A DNA stretch of 64,000 bases from Bubalus kerabau (lineage: Eukaryota; Chordata; Mammalia; Artiodactyla; Bovidae): the NCBI RefSeq assembly GCF_029407905.1, contig NC_073637.1:54994501-55058500 (forward strand), written 5' to 3'. The notes under the pieces are model-generated. The model was not told where the DNA came from. It worked only from the letters and a program-made list of their open reading frames with translations, and searched no databases. Positions 35,010 to 46,144 of this stretch are shown one piece after another. How positions within the stretch are numbered: the stretch's first letter is position 1; each line of letters begins with the position of its first letter. The position numbers were made by a program, and so were the translations under genes.

Positions 35010-35245
35010 CATCTGTAATAGTTAAGTTTACATAAACTTGACTGAGCCACACAGTGTCCAGATATTTGCTTAAACTACACAATGGATTCTCCTGGGTCTC
35101 AAGCCTGCTGGTCTATACCGCGTATAGATTTGGACTTTCTAGCCTCCAGTATTGTGTGAGCATTTCTTACAATAAATCTCTTTACATACAACACAGACAC
35201 ACACACCCTATTGGTTTAGTTTCTCTGAAGAACTCTAACATGCCA
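35010..35245 (+). mobile_element. ancient interspersed repeat, family not named
   Basis: The pattern 'cataaacttgactgagccacacagtgtccagatatttg' through 'ctcctgggtctcaagcctgctgg', 'ttacaataaatctcttt' and 'ctattggtttagtttctctgaagaactct' is recurrent in mammalian genomes. I recognise the order but do not name the family. Confidence 0.45.
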
Positions 35246-35311
35246 TCCCACCTGCTGTAAAATATATTTTTTCCATGAACATTTCCCTGACCATACAAAC
35301 CAACCAACAAA

Positions 35312-35857
35312 AGACGCTTACTCCTTGGAAGGAAAGTTATGACCAAACTAGACAGCATATTCAAAAGCAGAGACATTACTTTGCCAACAAAGGTCCGTCT
35401 AGTCAAGGCTATGGTTTTTCCTGTGGTCATGTATGGATGTGAGAGTTGGACTATGAAGAAGGCTGAACGCCAAAGAATTGATACTTTTGAACTGTGGTGT
35501 TGGAGAAGACTCTTGAGAGTCCCTTGGACTGCAAGGAGATTCGACCAGTCCATTCTAAAGGAGATCAGCCCTGGGATTTCTTTGGAAGGAATGATGCTAA
35601 AGCTGAACCTCCAGTACTTTGGCCACCTCATGTGAAGAGTTGACTCATTGGAAAAGACTCTGATGCTGGGAGGGATTGGGGGCAGGAGGAGAAGGGGACG
35701 ACAGAGGATGAGATGGCTGGATGGCATCACTGACTCGATGGACATGAGTCTGAGTGAACTCTGGGAGTTAGTGATGGAATGGGAGGCCTGGCGTGCTGCG
35801 ATTCATGGGGTCGCAAAGAGTTGGACACAACTGAGTGACTGAACTGAACTAAACTAA
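35312..35857 (+). mobile_element. BovB LINE 3' fragment, well preserved
   Basis: From 'cgcttactccttggaaggaaagttatgacc' to the '(actga)/(actaa)' tail at 35838-35857. Divergence from the reconstructed family pattern is low. The left breakpoint is a typical 5' truncation within the C-terminal domain. Confidence 0.92.
35339..35842 (+). pseudogene. BovB C-terminal domain fragment
   Basis: Frame 35339-35635 reads MTKLDSIFKSRDITLPTKVR, VMYGCESWTMKKAE, WCWRRLLRVPWTARR, PGISLEGMMLKLNLQYFGHL. A TGA then replaces an Arg codon, and the same line continues at 35648 with EKTLMLGGIGGRRRRG, RMRWLDGITDSMDMSL and the terminal HGVAKSWTQLSD. The ISLEGMM and GGIGG variants mark the younger-looking BovB lineage in this window. 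The function of this C-terminal region is not well defined; the RRRRG stretch is basic and could bind nucleic acid (inference). No RT or endonuclease domain is present. Confidence 0.88.
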
Positions 35858-36735
35858 ACACACCAACCTGCTTATTTGTTGCTATTACTGAATGATCTCT
35901 GGATACCACAATTAGAGACTTCATCAAAAATAGAATCCACTACAGTTCACAGCAATACTGCAAGAAAATCTCTGCCCCTTTATAAAGAGTATATGAATAA
36001 TAAATTGAACAGAAATAGGATGTTGATTTAAAAATAAAATAACCAGAAATTGAAACAAGATCTCATCCTCAAACTACTGTTTCTCTTAGTGATATCACTC
36101 AACTGCTGACCATTCAAACATTTCTTCGAATATTTGACTATTACATTTGACTAAGGAAATTTTAATTCTACAAGTACTTCACTTTGCAAATATTTAATGA
36201 CTACCAACCTAAGACATAATTCAAACTTATTCAGGCATATGTGTCAGGATTTTGCCATTCCATTTACCTCCTTAGTACTGGGGATACTTGCCTCTATGTT
36301 GGAGTACTGTAAATGTAGATTAAAGATTGACTTTCTAGTTAGTATGTTAAAAGGAAATAAATTCAGGTATGGCAAAGTGAAATCTCAGAGGTTCTGTCCT
36401 TAATGAAGGGATAGTATTCAAAGTGTGACTTTTACAATAGAAGATACTTCTAACATATGATTATTTTGTTTCTTATTTTTATAGTTCATTATTTGAATTT
36501 TTCACTCAGAAGAGAGAAGATAAAAAAAGTATAGAAACATTTCTTATTTGCATATCTCATTTTAAGCTCTGTTAATTGCTATTGAAAATGTTGAGACTAC
36601 TTATTGGACATTTATTTTGTTGAAGAACTTTATTTGCCTAAGATATTCTTAATAAAAGATATACATAGTATATCAGAATAGCAAATTTTTTTCTATAATG
36701 AATTTTTCCAATTTTGAAAATATATCGCCTGGTAT

Positions 36736-36740
<5 letters not shown>
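35858..36740. other. single-copy AT-rich DNA
   Basis: Nothing is recognised in these 880 bases. Confidence 0.5.
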
Positions 36741-36796
<56 letters not shown>

Positions 36797-36798
36797 TA
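36741..36798. repeat. (TA)n(CA)n compound microsatellite
   Basis: About 14 TA units pass directly into about 11 CA units. Likely length-polymorphic. Confidence 0.95.
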
Positions 36799-38509
36799 CA
36801 TACACATATACTTTTCCTGTGTTATAGTCAAAGTATTATAAATAGTAATTAAATACCCTCTGAATAGTCTTAAACAGATAACTACTTTCAAAAGGAAATA
36901 ATTTCTCCTCCAGCAATGCACATTATTATTGTTTTTTATTAAATAGTACAATGGGCAGTTTACAAATGGACATGAAATAAGACTAATTATAAAGTACATA
37001 GTTAACTAATTTAAATATTCATGTTAATGTAAGTTATTTTTTAAATAGCAACAATAACTTATCAACACTTAATCTAGTAAAAAAGTATTTAAGAGAGCCA
37101 GACCTGTCATTGTGAACATGTGTATTAGCAGTGCAAAAATGTTAACTTGCACTTTATTCTGAAAGATTCTATTTTGAATTACATCTGAATACTGCCTTTT
37201 TTTAAGAACAGTAAAATTTCAGCTATTTATTACTGGGGTAGAAATCTTATTGCCTTATTATCAAGTTATATTAAAAGAGGACTTCTTTTTCCCTTTCCAA
37301 GAAAGGAATAACTTTTGTTGCAATGACTATTTCTGTCCCTCTGTCATCTCTTTCTCCTCTCCAAGAGCCAAGGTTTTACCACACTGGCGAGAGCCTGAAG
37401 TCTATTGAGCAACAACTCCCTGTACTGGCAAGAGACTAAAAATTATACTCAGGACTAATCCATTATGCCTATATCCCTATATTTTTGTCTCCAGAGGAAG
37501 CTCCATGCTCCCCTCACATGAAATCTTATTTCCACTCAGCTCTGAATAGCCCCTCACTTGATCAACTCTCCTATCCGTCCATGACCCCACCCTTATTCCT
37601 CTAAAACTTATTCTTCCCTACAAAAATATTTTTGTCATCAGCAAAATTTTAAGTTTACTGTTCTGAAATTTTCCTTCAGCTTCTAATACTATGTAAAATC
37701 TGTCTATCTCTATCTGTCTCAATATCTCTTCTATTGCAGCATCTACAATGATGGTTGTTATTCTCTCAAGACCTATGTACTACTGGGGCTTTAAAGAATG
37801 TTGAGATATGTTTCCTCATAGCCACTGCCAGATCATTAGCCTTTCCTCTGCCTCTAAACTTCAACTTCATAGAAACACAGCTCTCATTTAATATGATCAG
37901 CTATCTCTCTTTGTCACAGTTACTTATAAACCTGATCACTTTTTCCCATTCATTAAAGAGCTATATGATCTGACTCACTGCTACATTCTCATTCTCTCTT
38001 TCCCTAATAATTAATCAATTCTTGCTTCCTTTTTATATCTAATACCTTGTTCTCTAACCTCTGGTTTCAGTCCCCTTGGTCATATCCCATACCTTGTCAC
38101 TAGCAGTAACAATGGCCTCTCCAAATTTTCATATTTTAAACCTGCACTCTGATTAGCACTTCCTATATTTGAGTGTTTGTTTTGTTTTCTTTAATACTTT
38201 GAAGCCAACTATATTTTGACCCCAATGTATTCACAATATCCTTTGCTACTGTCCATCATCATTCTCATATCCTCAATATCCTAATTACTTTGGCTTTAAC
38301 TTCATGGGTTGTCATAAATTTTTCTTGCATAGTCCCTCAAGTCATCTGTTTTTTCTCCCCCTATAAAGTACTGACTCAGAAAACCTGATGTCAGCATTCC
38401 TACACTACGTCAGAGTAGCTGAAGATAAATGAAGGGGGAAAAAACATAACCACACTTACTTTAAATTCATGACCAAAACCTCCAAATGTACCCTCAGCAT
38501 TTCTTGGAA
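36799..38509. other. single-copy DNA, pyrimidine-rich in the middle
   Basis: No gene or named repeat. The section 37330-38400 is C/T-rich on the plus strand ('tctgtctatctctatctgtctc' type). It may include decayed L2-like sequence, but I could not align any block convincingly. Confidence 0.45.
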
Positions 38510-38961
38510 ACACAAGTATAGTTTTCTAGACAATTCACTCCTCCAAGACATTTTGTTGTTTTTGATTTTATTGTGAATGAGGTAGTTTTCTTTGCCTCTT
38601 TTTCAGGTGTTTCATTTTTAGTATATATAATTTGCAAAAATGTATACACATAGGCACACACATTGCAGAAATGCAACTAACTTTTGTATGTTCATTTTAT
38701 ACTCTGCAACTTTACTTACTTTTTCCTAGTGACATCATTCACTGAATTTGGTAATTAGTCCCACAGTTTTTTGGCTCAGTGTTTAGGATTTTTAATATGG
38801 AAAACCATGCTGTCTGCAAATAATGACAACTCTAATTCTTCTTTTCCCATGTTGATGCCTTTTCTTTTGCTGTCTTGCCTATTGACTCTAGCTAGAACTT
38901 CCAGTATTATACTGATTGAGAGTAGTGAGAGTGGTTATTGTCTTGTCTTTGATATTAGAAG
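38510..38961 (-). mobile_element. L1 ORF2 segment, inverted 5' part of the next L1
   Basis: The plus strand is reverse-complement L1 RT region: 'cagttttttggctcagtgtttagg', 'atgctgtctgcaaataatgacaac', 'ttgatgccttttcttttgctgtcttgcc' and 'cttccagtattatactgattgagagtagtgagagtgg'. Translated on the minus strand it gives EVLARVN and LSLFADSM, where the catalytic FADD is FADS. The left end covers the TIKSK.TKCLGG stretch, which lies immediately upstream of the point where the plus-strand segment begins. Confidence 0.8.
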
Positions 38962-40802
38962 TATTAATACCTATGAATAAATTTAAAAAAGGAAGTAAAA
39001 GATCTGCACAATGAAAACTATAACACTTTGTGAAAGAAATCAAAGAAGACATAAACAAATTAAAAGGCACCCCATGCTTGTGGATCATAAGGATATTGTC
39101 AAAATGTGCATGCTACCCAAAGGCATCTACAGATTCAACTCAATCCCTATCGAAATGCCAATGGCATTCTTCACAGAAATAGAAAAAAAATTCTAAAATT
39201 TGTGTGGAAACACAAAAGACCTCAAATAGCCAAAGCAAGAAAGACTCTGGAAGCATTGTGCTTCCTGATTTCAAACTACACTATAAAGTTATAGTAATTA
39301 AAATGATATTATACTGGCATAAAAACAGACACAAAAACCAATGGAACAGCATAGAGAGCTTAGAGTTAAATCCTGGCATACACAGTCAACTAATATTTAA
39401 CAAAGGAGTCAAGAATATTCACTGGGAAAAGGACAGTTGCTTGAACAAATGTTGCTGGGGAACCTGGATAAACACAAGCAGATAAATGAAATTGGACCAC
39501 TTCCTTATACTACTTACAAAAATTAACATTAAATCTATCATAGAGAGACAAGGACTGGATACCATCTTTGAAGAAAATATAGGGAAGAATCTCATCATCA
39601 CTGGTCTTAGCAATAATTTTTCAGATATAGATATCAAAAGAGCAAGCAACAAAAACAAAAATCATCAAGAGGGACCACATAAAACTTAAAAACTTCTGCT
39701 CAGCAAATGAAAGAAATGAAAACTCAACTTACAAATGGGAAAATTTGCAAAGCAGGTATCAGATAAGAGATTAATATCCAAAATAAAGAATTCATACAAC
39801 TCAATAACAACGGCATCAACAATTTGATTAAAAAAGGCAGAGGAACTAAGTAAACACTTTTCCAAAGAAGATATCCAAATGGCCAACCTGTACATGAAAT
39901 TATACTCAGCATCACTTATAATCAGTAAATTGTCCATCAAAACCAAATATCATCAAGAAAATGAGATAACAAGTGTTGGCAAGGATATTGAGGAAAATGA
40001 AAACTTGTACAATGTTGGTAGAAATATAAATTGTTTCAGTCACTATGGAAAACAATATGGAGTTTCTTCAAAAAATTAAAAATAGATCTGCCATATGATC
40101 CAGCAATTCCACTCCTGGGTATATAAACAAAGGAAATAACAGAATATCTAACAGACACACACACACTCTTGTGTTCATTGCAGTACTATTCATTATAGCC
40201 AAGATATGGAAACAACCTAAATGTCCACCAATGGATGAATGGATGAAGAAGATATGAGATTTTATATTTTTTATATGTATATGTGTGTGTGTGTGTGTAA
40301 TTTAGCCATGAGAAAGGACACCCTACCATTCAAACATGGAAGGAGCTAAGTGAAGTAAATCAAGTAAACAAAGACAAATACTGTGTGATATTATTTATAT
40401 ATAAATACTATAGAATCTAAAAATGCCAAACTCATAAAACAGGGCATAAAATGGTGGTTCCCAGAGGCTAGCAGGTAGGAGATAGAGATGTTTTTTAAGG
40501 GCACACATTTACAACAATTAGTAAATAAGTCCTAAAGTTCAAATGTACAGCATAGTGAATATAGACAGTAACATTGTATTATAAACAAACTTGCTAAGTG
40601 ACTGGATCTTATTTATTTCAACCATAAGAAAAAAATTTATAATCATGTGACATGGAGGTGCTAGTCATGACTACAATGGTGATAGTAATCTACATATAAA
40701 CATATATTCTAATCATATTAAAATAGTACTGTATCAAATTAACATGCTGTATATCATAAATTTACAGTGTTAAATGTCAAATATATTTCAATTAAAAATT
40801 AA
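38962..40802 (+). mobile_element. old L1 (ORF2 second half and 3' UTR)
   Basis: Starts 'acctatgaataaatttaaaaaagg' (YLGINL..EVKDL region) and runs through the IPIEMPMAFFTEIEKKF, WKHKRPQIAKARK, NKCCWGTWI, WPFGY-antisense and SHYGKQY regions to the 3' UTR with 'caaaatggtggttcccagaggc' and a final A/T-rich end 'caattaaaaattaac'. Short (AC)n and (GT)n tracts occur at 40156-40167 and 40280-40298. Together with the inverted segment at its left it makes a single 2.3-kb insertion with 5' inversion. Confidence 0.85.
39011..40110 (+). pseudogene. L1 ORF2p C-terminal half (broken)
   Basis: The C-terminal part of the L1 endonuclease/RT protein is spread over several short frames: KGIYRFNSIPIEMPMAFFTE (39011-39196), VWKHKRPQIAKARKT (39106-39294), SQLIFNKGVKNIHWEKDSC and NKCCWGTWINTS (39204-39485), MKLDHFLILLTKIN (39486-39689) and a degraded SHYGKQYGVSSKN end (to 40079). 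Each break is a stop or frameshift, so no protein can be made. The catalytic segment is separated and inverted at 38510-38961. Confidence 0.8.
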
Positions 40803-41059
40803 CAAATTCATTTTCCCATTTCATATGAATATTTTATGCTTTCCACTTTCTTTAAGTGGCACTTTTCTCCCTCACCTTGCTTTTCATTTCACCAGAAAAT
40901 AGAAGCCATCAGAAGACAACTTTTACATGCTCCTGTCAACTAACTTACCAAACCACCTTCAGCAACCAAATCTCATAAGATCTATCATCCTTTCTGTTGC
41001 AATGGGCAAACTTTGTGTTTCTTCAGAAGGCTAATCTCTCTACTTCTACTTAATGACAG

Positions 41060-41450
41060 ATCCTGTATCAGTCAGCTTTTTTCCTGGAATAAAATAACTG
41101 AAATTCAGTGACTAAAGATAGTTTTATTATTTTAATCCATGAATCTACAACTGTGTTGTAGTTTGGCTGTTCAAGAGTTGACTAGAAACAAATCCACTGG
41201 GACTTGGTTCTTGGCTGCTGTTTGGGCTCAGATCTGTCCCACTTGGTTTGACTCTCCATGGGCTCCCCTTGGGCCTTCTTCTTTGGGTAATAGGAGTTCA
41301 GGAGAGCAAGTAGAAACAACTCTTTTTGAAGCTAGCCAGTCATCTTGTCACTTTTGTTTCATGCTACAGATCAAACCAAGTCACATGGCCAAACATGATT
41401 TCAAGGGGCAGAGAAAAATTATCTGTGATTCTAGGACAAGGAATTAAAAA
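41060..41450 (+). mobile_element. ancient mammal-wide repeat, same type as 14105-14560
   Basis: 'gtatcagtcagctttttt', 'gtttggctgttcaag', 'cttggctgctgtttgggctc', and the right end 'gatcaaaccaagtcacatggcc' with 'gatttcaaggggcagag' match in order the type of repeat seen at 14105-14560. I do not name the family. The 102-codon frame at 41139-41447 lies wholly in this repeat and is not a gene. Confidence 0.4.
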
Positions 41451-41498
41451 ACAAAAGCATGTGAAATAGGAAAAGTGTGAAAATTGGGGGCCTATTGC

Positions 41499-41913
41499 GA
41501 GAGTTGGACTGTGAAGAAAGCTGAGCACCAAAGAATTGATGCTTTTGAACTGTGGTGTTGGAGAAGACTCTTGAGAGTCCGTTGAACTGCAAGGAGATCC
41601 AACCAGTCCATCCTGAAGGAGATCAGCCCTGGGATTTCTTTGGAAGGAATGATGCGAAAGCTGAAACTCCAGTACTTTGGCCACCTCATGCGAAGAGTTG
41701 ACTCATTGGAAAAGACTCTGATGCTGGGAGGGACTGGGGGCAGGAGGAGAAGGGGATGACAGAGGATGAGATGGCTGGATGGCATCACCGACTCGATCGA
41801 CATGAGTTTGGGTAGACTCCGGGAGTTGATGATGGACAGGGAGGCCTGGCGTGCTGTGATTCATGGGGTTGCAAAGAGTCGGACATGACTGAACAACTGA
41901 ACTGAACTGAATG
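41499..41913 (+). mobile_element. BovB LINE 3' fragment, younger lineage
   Basis: Starts 'gagagttggactgtgaagaaagctgagc' and ends with '(ctgaa)n' at 41893-41912. Encodes a C-terminal remnant with PGISLEGMMRKLKLQYFGHL, RRVDSLEKTLMLGG and GRRRRG, in the younger BovB form. Low divergence. Confidence 0.92.
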
Positions 41914-42109
41914 AATTTAATTACTTTTCTCTCTAATGCATAGATTGAAATAATTTCAACATTTTTTCCCTATTTTTCCTCTATTTCATCAGATTTTTCT
42001 AACTGGATCATTCTCAAACAGATGTGAGGAAATAATTTTTCTCTTCATAGAAAGAACAACAATAAACAAAACTTCTGTACATACCAAATCCCACTACCAC
42101 TCCATTTCT

Positions 42110-43300
42110 ATGCTCATTACAGAGCACAATTCCTAGAAAGAAATACCTATATTCCATCACCACTTTCCCATTTCCCACTGCGATGCTTCAAGCTTTCATC
42201 ACCACCACTTCGCTGAAACCATAATTCCCAAGATGATCAACAACCTTTAGTTGCCAAATCTAATGGTATAGTTTTAGTTTTTTGTCTCATCATCAGCATT
42301 TGACACAGTTGATCTCTACTCCTTACTTAAAATACTTTGTTTATTTAGCTTTTGGAACATCGTTCACTTCTACGTTTTCCCCTGTTGCACTGTAGGGCCT
42401 CCATGTCTTTGGTGAAGCTTCTTAAACTCTACATCCTTCAGATTTTGGTGTTAAGTCTCCATCCTTGGAGCTCTTCTTTAATCTACATTGCCATACTCTC
42501 TCTTTAGGTGATCTCATCTACTCTACAATTTTAAAAAGTTACTTCCTAATAATTTTCAAATTAGTATCTCCAGACTCATATTTAAACAGTATATAGCTGA
42601 CTGCCTGTAATAAAATATTTAACTTGGATGCATAATAGGTTTCTCAAAAGCAGCATAAAAGAAAAAAAAATCAAACTAATGATTTCCTTCCCTAAATCCT
42701 CATCTCAATTGGTGTTTTCATATCAGGAAATTATACTCCATTCTTATAGTTATTCTGTCCAAGAGCCTTCATTCATCCTTGAGTTCTCTGTGCTCTTTTA
42801 CATCATTGCAGTATATCAGGAAATCACATCAGTGCTGCCTTCCCAATACATCCCAGATTTAAATGTTTTTCATCTGCATCACTATCACAGTGGTTCAAGT
42901 CAAACATCACAATTCACCCGTAGCTATAAGTTTCTTGAGGGTCCCCATGATTCTATTTCACTCACCTAGAGTCTATATTTCATATTATAGAGTGATTCTT
43001 ATAAAATATAAATCTGATCATATCTTCTCAAAGCCCTGCAGTGGCCTCCTTAAATGTACAAAGTAAAATCAAACTCTTTAGAATGGCATGACTTTCTATT
43101 CTCCTTGTACTCCAGTAACACTGGTCTCACTGTTTATGTAGAACATTTTACATAATCACACTTCTTTAAGGAGTTTGCCTTTACTGTCTCCTTTTCCTGG
43201 AATATTCCAAATCCAGATTCAGCATGGATCACTTCCTCTCTTTGAGACTTTGCTCAGATTTCATCTCTGCACAATCAAATCTAAGATCAGATTCATTTCA
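42110..43300 (+). mobile_element. L2 LINE remnant (RT and 3' region)
   Basis: A long, diverged L2-type alignment can be followed: 'catcagcatttgacacagttgatc' (the D.SAAFDTVDH RT motif), 'ctccatccttggagctcttctttaatctacattgcc', 'gactgcctg', 'cttggatgcataataggtttctcaaa', 'tccttgagttctctgtgctc', 'agagtgattcttataaaatataaatctgatcatatc', 'agccctgcagtggcctcc', 'ctccagtaacactggtctcac' and 'tttgctcagatttcatctctgc'. L2 was active before the placental radiation. No open frame survives. At 1.2 kb it is long for such an old element. Confidence 0.72.
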
Positions 43301-43379
43301 CCCCATGCATCTTATCTTCTTAGCCTTATTTTTAACAGTAATATTTATTACTAATTGGCATTAAATCATATGCAATATA

Positions 43380-43560
43380 TCTATGTGTGTATATTTACAG
43401 TGTATATACATCTGTATATGTAAATTTATATATACATATATAAACAGATACATATATATATGCCTGTCTTAAAAAGAGATATATGTATCTGTGTAAATAC
43501 AAATCTATATAAACATCTCTATTGATATATAGATAGAAACATCTCTTTAAAAGAGATGGA
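43380..43560. repeat. AT-rich simple-sequence region
   Basis: Irregular (TA)/(TATG)/(ATAC) dinucleotide-like sequence with inverted segments ('tatatacatatata', 'cagatacatatata', 'agagatatatgtatctg'), so it has hairpin potential. Confidence 0.75.
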
Positions 43561-43587
43561 TATACCTACTTAAGTATAATATTTGTG

Positions 43588-43802
43588 TTGTTTGTTGTTT
43601 AGTTGCTAAGTCATGTCTTACTCTTTTGCAACCCCACCAATTGTAGCCCGTCAGGCTCCTCTGTCCTTGAGATTTCCCAGGCAAGAATACTGGGATGGGT
43701 TGCCATTTCCTTCTCCAGGGGATCTTCCCTACCTAATGATCAAACCTGCATCTCATGCATCTCCTGCATTGGCAAGTGGTTTCTTTACCACTGAGCCACC
43801 AC
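43588..43802 (-). mobile_element. Bov-tA SINE, left arm of a head-to-head pair
   Basis: Minus-strand copy whose tail lies left ('ttgtttgttgtttagttgctaag') and whose tRNA-like head lies right ('ctttaccactgagccacca'). The head lacks the last bases ('gggaagccc') and is joined directly to the head of a plus-strand copy. Confidence 0.92.
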
Positions 43803-44012
43803 TTCCCTGGTGGCTCAGATGGTAAACAATGCACCTCCAATATAGGAGACCTGGGTTCAATCCCTGGCTTGGGAAGATACCCTGGAGGAGGGCATGGAAA
43901 CCCATTCCAGTGTTCTTGCCCAGAGAATCCCCATGGACAGAGGAGTCTGCAGGCTATACAGTCCATGGGGTTGCAAAAAGTTGGACACAACTGAGTAGCA
44001 AAGCCCAGCACA
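43803..44012 (+). mobile_element. Bov-tA SINE, right arm of a head-to-head pair
   Basis: Begins 'cttccctggtggctcagatgg' immediately at the junction, with B-box 'ctgggttcaatccctgg', body and 'gttggacacaactgagtagc' end. A longer possible duplication flanks the whole pair: 'tataatatttgtg' at 43575 and 'tataatatctttgtg' at 44023, differing by a 2-base gap. Confidence 0.92.
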
Positions 44013-44421
44013 TAAATGTACATATAATATCTTTGTGTGTATGCATGTTTATGTAAACTATAACTTTATAGCTAGCTAGCTATATACACACACGTATTTA
44101 TCATCTATATAGTCCTAGCAAATATGCTTTTGAAGGTAGAATTTTTTATTTCTTCTAGTTTTAAGATGTAACTGACACTGTACACGTTTTTAAGGTGTCG
44201 AGTTAATGATTTGACTTACATACATTATAAAATAATTGTTTAAAACAATAAGTTTAGTAAACATCCATCATAAACATATATAACTGAAAAAATTTTTAAA
44301 AAAGAAAAATTATTTTCTTTGTGATGAGAACTCTTAGCCTTCACTTTAAAAATTTCACACATAATGTACAGCCACAATAATTATGTGTGTCATGTTGTAT
44401 ACTACATCCCTAGTACTTTTA

Positions 44422-44700
44422 CAGAGAAGGCGATGGCAACCCACTCCTGTACTTTTGCCTGGAGAATCCCATGGACGGAGGAGCCTGGTAGGCTGCAGTC
44501 CATGGGGTCGCTAAGAGTCGGGCACGACTGAGCGACTTTACTTTCACTTTTCACTTTCATGCATTGGAGAAGGAAATGGCAACCCACTCCAGTATTCTTG
44601 CCTGGAGAATCCCAGGGACAGAGGAGACTAGTGGGCTGCCGTCTATGGAGTAGCACAGAGTCGGACACGATTGAAGTGACTTAGCAATAGCATCCGCAGC
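44422..44700 (+). mobile_element. Bov-A2 SINE dimer inside old L1
   Basis: 'gagaaggcgatggcaaccc', both monomers, the 'tttcacttttcactttcatgcattgg' linker and a short, imperfect (AGC)-type tail ('ttagcaatagcatccgcagc') are present. Flanking duplication: 'agtactttta' (44412-44421) and 'agtacttata' (44701-44710), one mismatch. Confidence 0.93.
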
Positions 44701-45278
44701 AGTACTTATAATTGGAAGTTTGTACATTAGGACTGCTTTCATCCCATTTCCCTCTCCCATTCCTGACCTCTTGTAACCACAAATCTGATCTCTTTATGAG
44801 TTTGTGTGCTTCTTCATTTTTGAAATATAACTGACCTAACATGTTAGCTCCCATTACACAACATAGTAACTGGATATTTCTATGCATTTCAAAATGATCA
44901 TCATGATTTAAATCTAATTAATTATGAAGACACCATTCAAAGATATTACACAATTATTAACCATATTCTCCACACTGTACATATCATAACTGTGACTCAC
45001 TTTTTCTGCAACAGGAGGTTTATGTCTGTTAATATTCTTCACCTATTTCCTCCTCACCATCCCCTCAGAAACAACTATTTGTTTCCTATATCTACAACCC
45101 TGCTCCTGTTTTGTTATGTTCATTCACTTGTTTTATTTTTCAGATTCCACATATAAGTGAAATCAAAACAGAATTTGTCTTTCTATGTCTGACTTATTTC
45201 ACTTAATACCCTCTAGGTCCATCCGTGCTGCTGCAAATGGCAAGATTTAATTTTTATGGCTGAGTAATATTCTACTGT

Positions 45279-45325
45279 GTGTATATGTGTGTGTGTATAT
45301 ATATATATATATATGTATGTATATT
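45279..45325. repeat. (TG)n(TA)n microsatellite
   Basis: 'tgtgtatatgtgtgtgtg' passes into a (TA) run. It lies at the 5' boundary of the recognisable minus-strand L1, where ORF2-end L1 copies often carry such tracts. Confidence 0.85.
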
Positions 45326-45345
45326 TCATATCTTTATTTTGAAGC

Positions 45346-46144
45346 TAGAAATATTGCTTCTTTTATTCCCTGCTGAATGTCTAGAATCCAGACTAGCATT
45401 TCTGGCTCAAAATTGAGCCTAAATTAATATCTAATTAATTATTTAAGGAAGCATTAAGGAATGTCATACTGTCTTGCAATCTCACTTATATGGCCTCAGG
45501 ATAATCTTTTTTCTGCTCCCCCATATGCTGTCTACATCAAGTATGCATGATGTATACGTGTAGTACAGAGTTAGGGGAAGGTAAAATCCAACGAATTTCT
45601 CTTTTCCTGCTTCTTGCCTATGAAGATTTTTAAGGAAATATTTTGATGAAGTTGACATGTCATCTTCTATGAAAGGTGTGAGGTCCTGAGTTCGAAAATC
45701 TATTTCACATTAAAATAATTATCTCCAACACACTTGTCCAGAAGCCCTGTTTTGGAGGCACTAGGGAAGAGGATAATTGGTCACTTGCCAATTACTAATG
45801 TAGCTGAGAGTTTGATCTAATTTATCTATCAGGGACAATTCTAGTCCCTCTCTTGATTAGAAACCAAAGAGATTTTTTTAATAAATAAGAGTAAAAAGGA
45901 AAAGAAAGAAGCCAGAGAGAGAAAGTAATATTCTAAATCTAATTTCAGTATTTTTTATTGTACTTTAGGCATATTTGTGTATATTTACTATAAACTGTAA
46001 ACTATATCATGATCTTCTCTTATTCACATGGAAATTATATTCTAAGCTTGAGTTGTATGGATATGCTTATATATAAGGAAATACTTATCCAGGCCGGAAA
46101 TTGGTGGAAGTCTACAGCAACATTTTTGTCCTGCTTCTGAGAGT
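45346..46144. other. single-copy AT-rich DNA
   Basis: No gene or repeat family is recognised in these 800 bases. Confidence 0.5.

Larger units (their letters stand above)
44140..45345 (-). mobile_element. old L1 3' end, interrupted by Bov-A2
   Basis: Reverse-complement L1 3' UTR and ORF2 end: 'gttttaagatgtaactgac', 'catccatcataaacatat', then after the SINE 'ctcccattcctgacctcttgtaaccac', 'cattttgatcat'-type text, 'cagattccacatataagtgaaatc', 'ctaggtccatccgtgctgctgcaaatggcaagattt' and 'atggctgagtaatattctactgtgtg'. The last is the reverse of the ORF2 terminal motif. It ends in a (TG)n(TA)n tract. Confidence 0.82.

Noticed and set aside
35182..35745. 187-codon minus-strand frame and similar long frames opposite BovB tails (41492-41803, 47608-48075, 63461-63958)
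   Set aside because: The same antisense product ('MSIESVMPSSHLILC...' type) recurs opposite every well-preserved BovB 3' end. It is a shadow of the BovB C-terminal coding sequence.
41139..41447. 102-codon plus-strand frame
   Set aside because: Contained in an ancient interspersed repeat of the same type as 14105-14560, so it is not a gene.
43380..43560. CRISPR-like or satellite array
   Set aside because: The repetitive look is irregular AT dinucleotide sequence with no constant repeat/spacer pattern. Eukaryotic context also argues against CRISPR.
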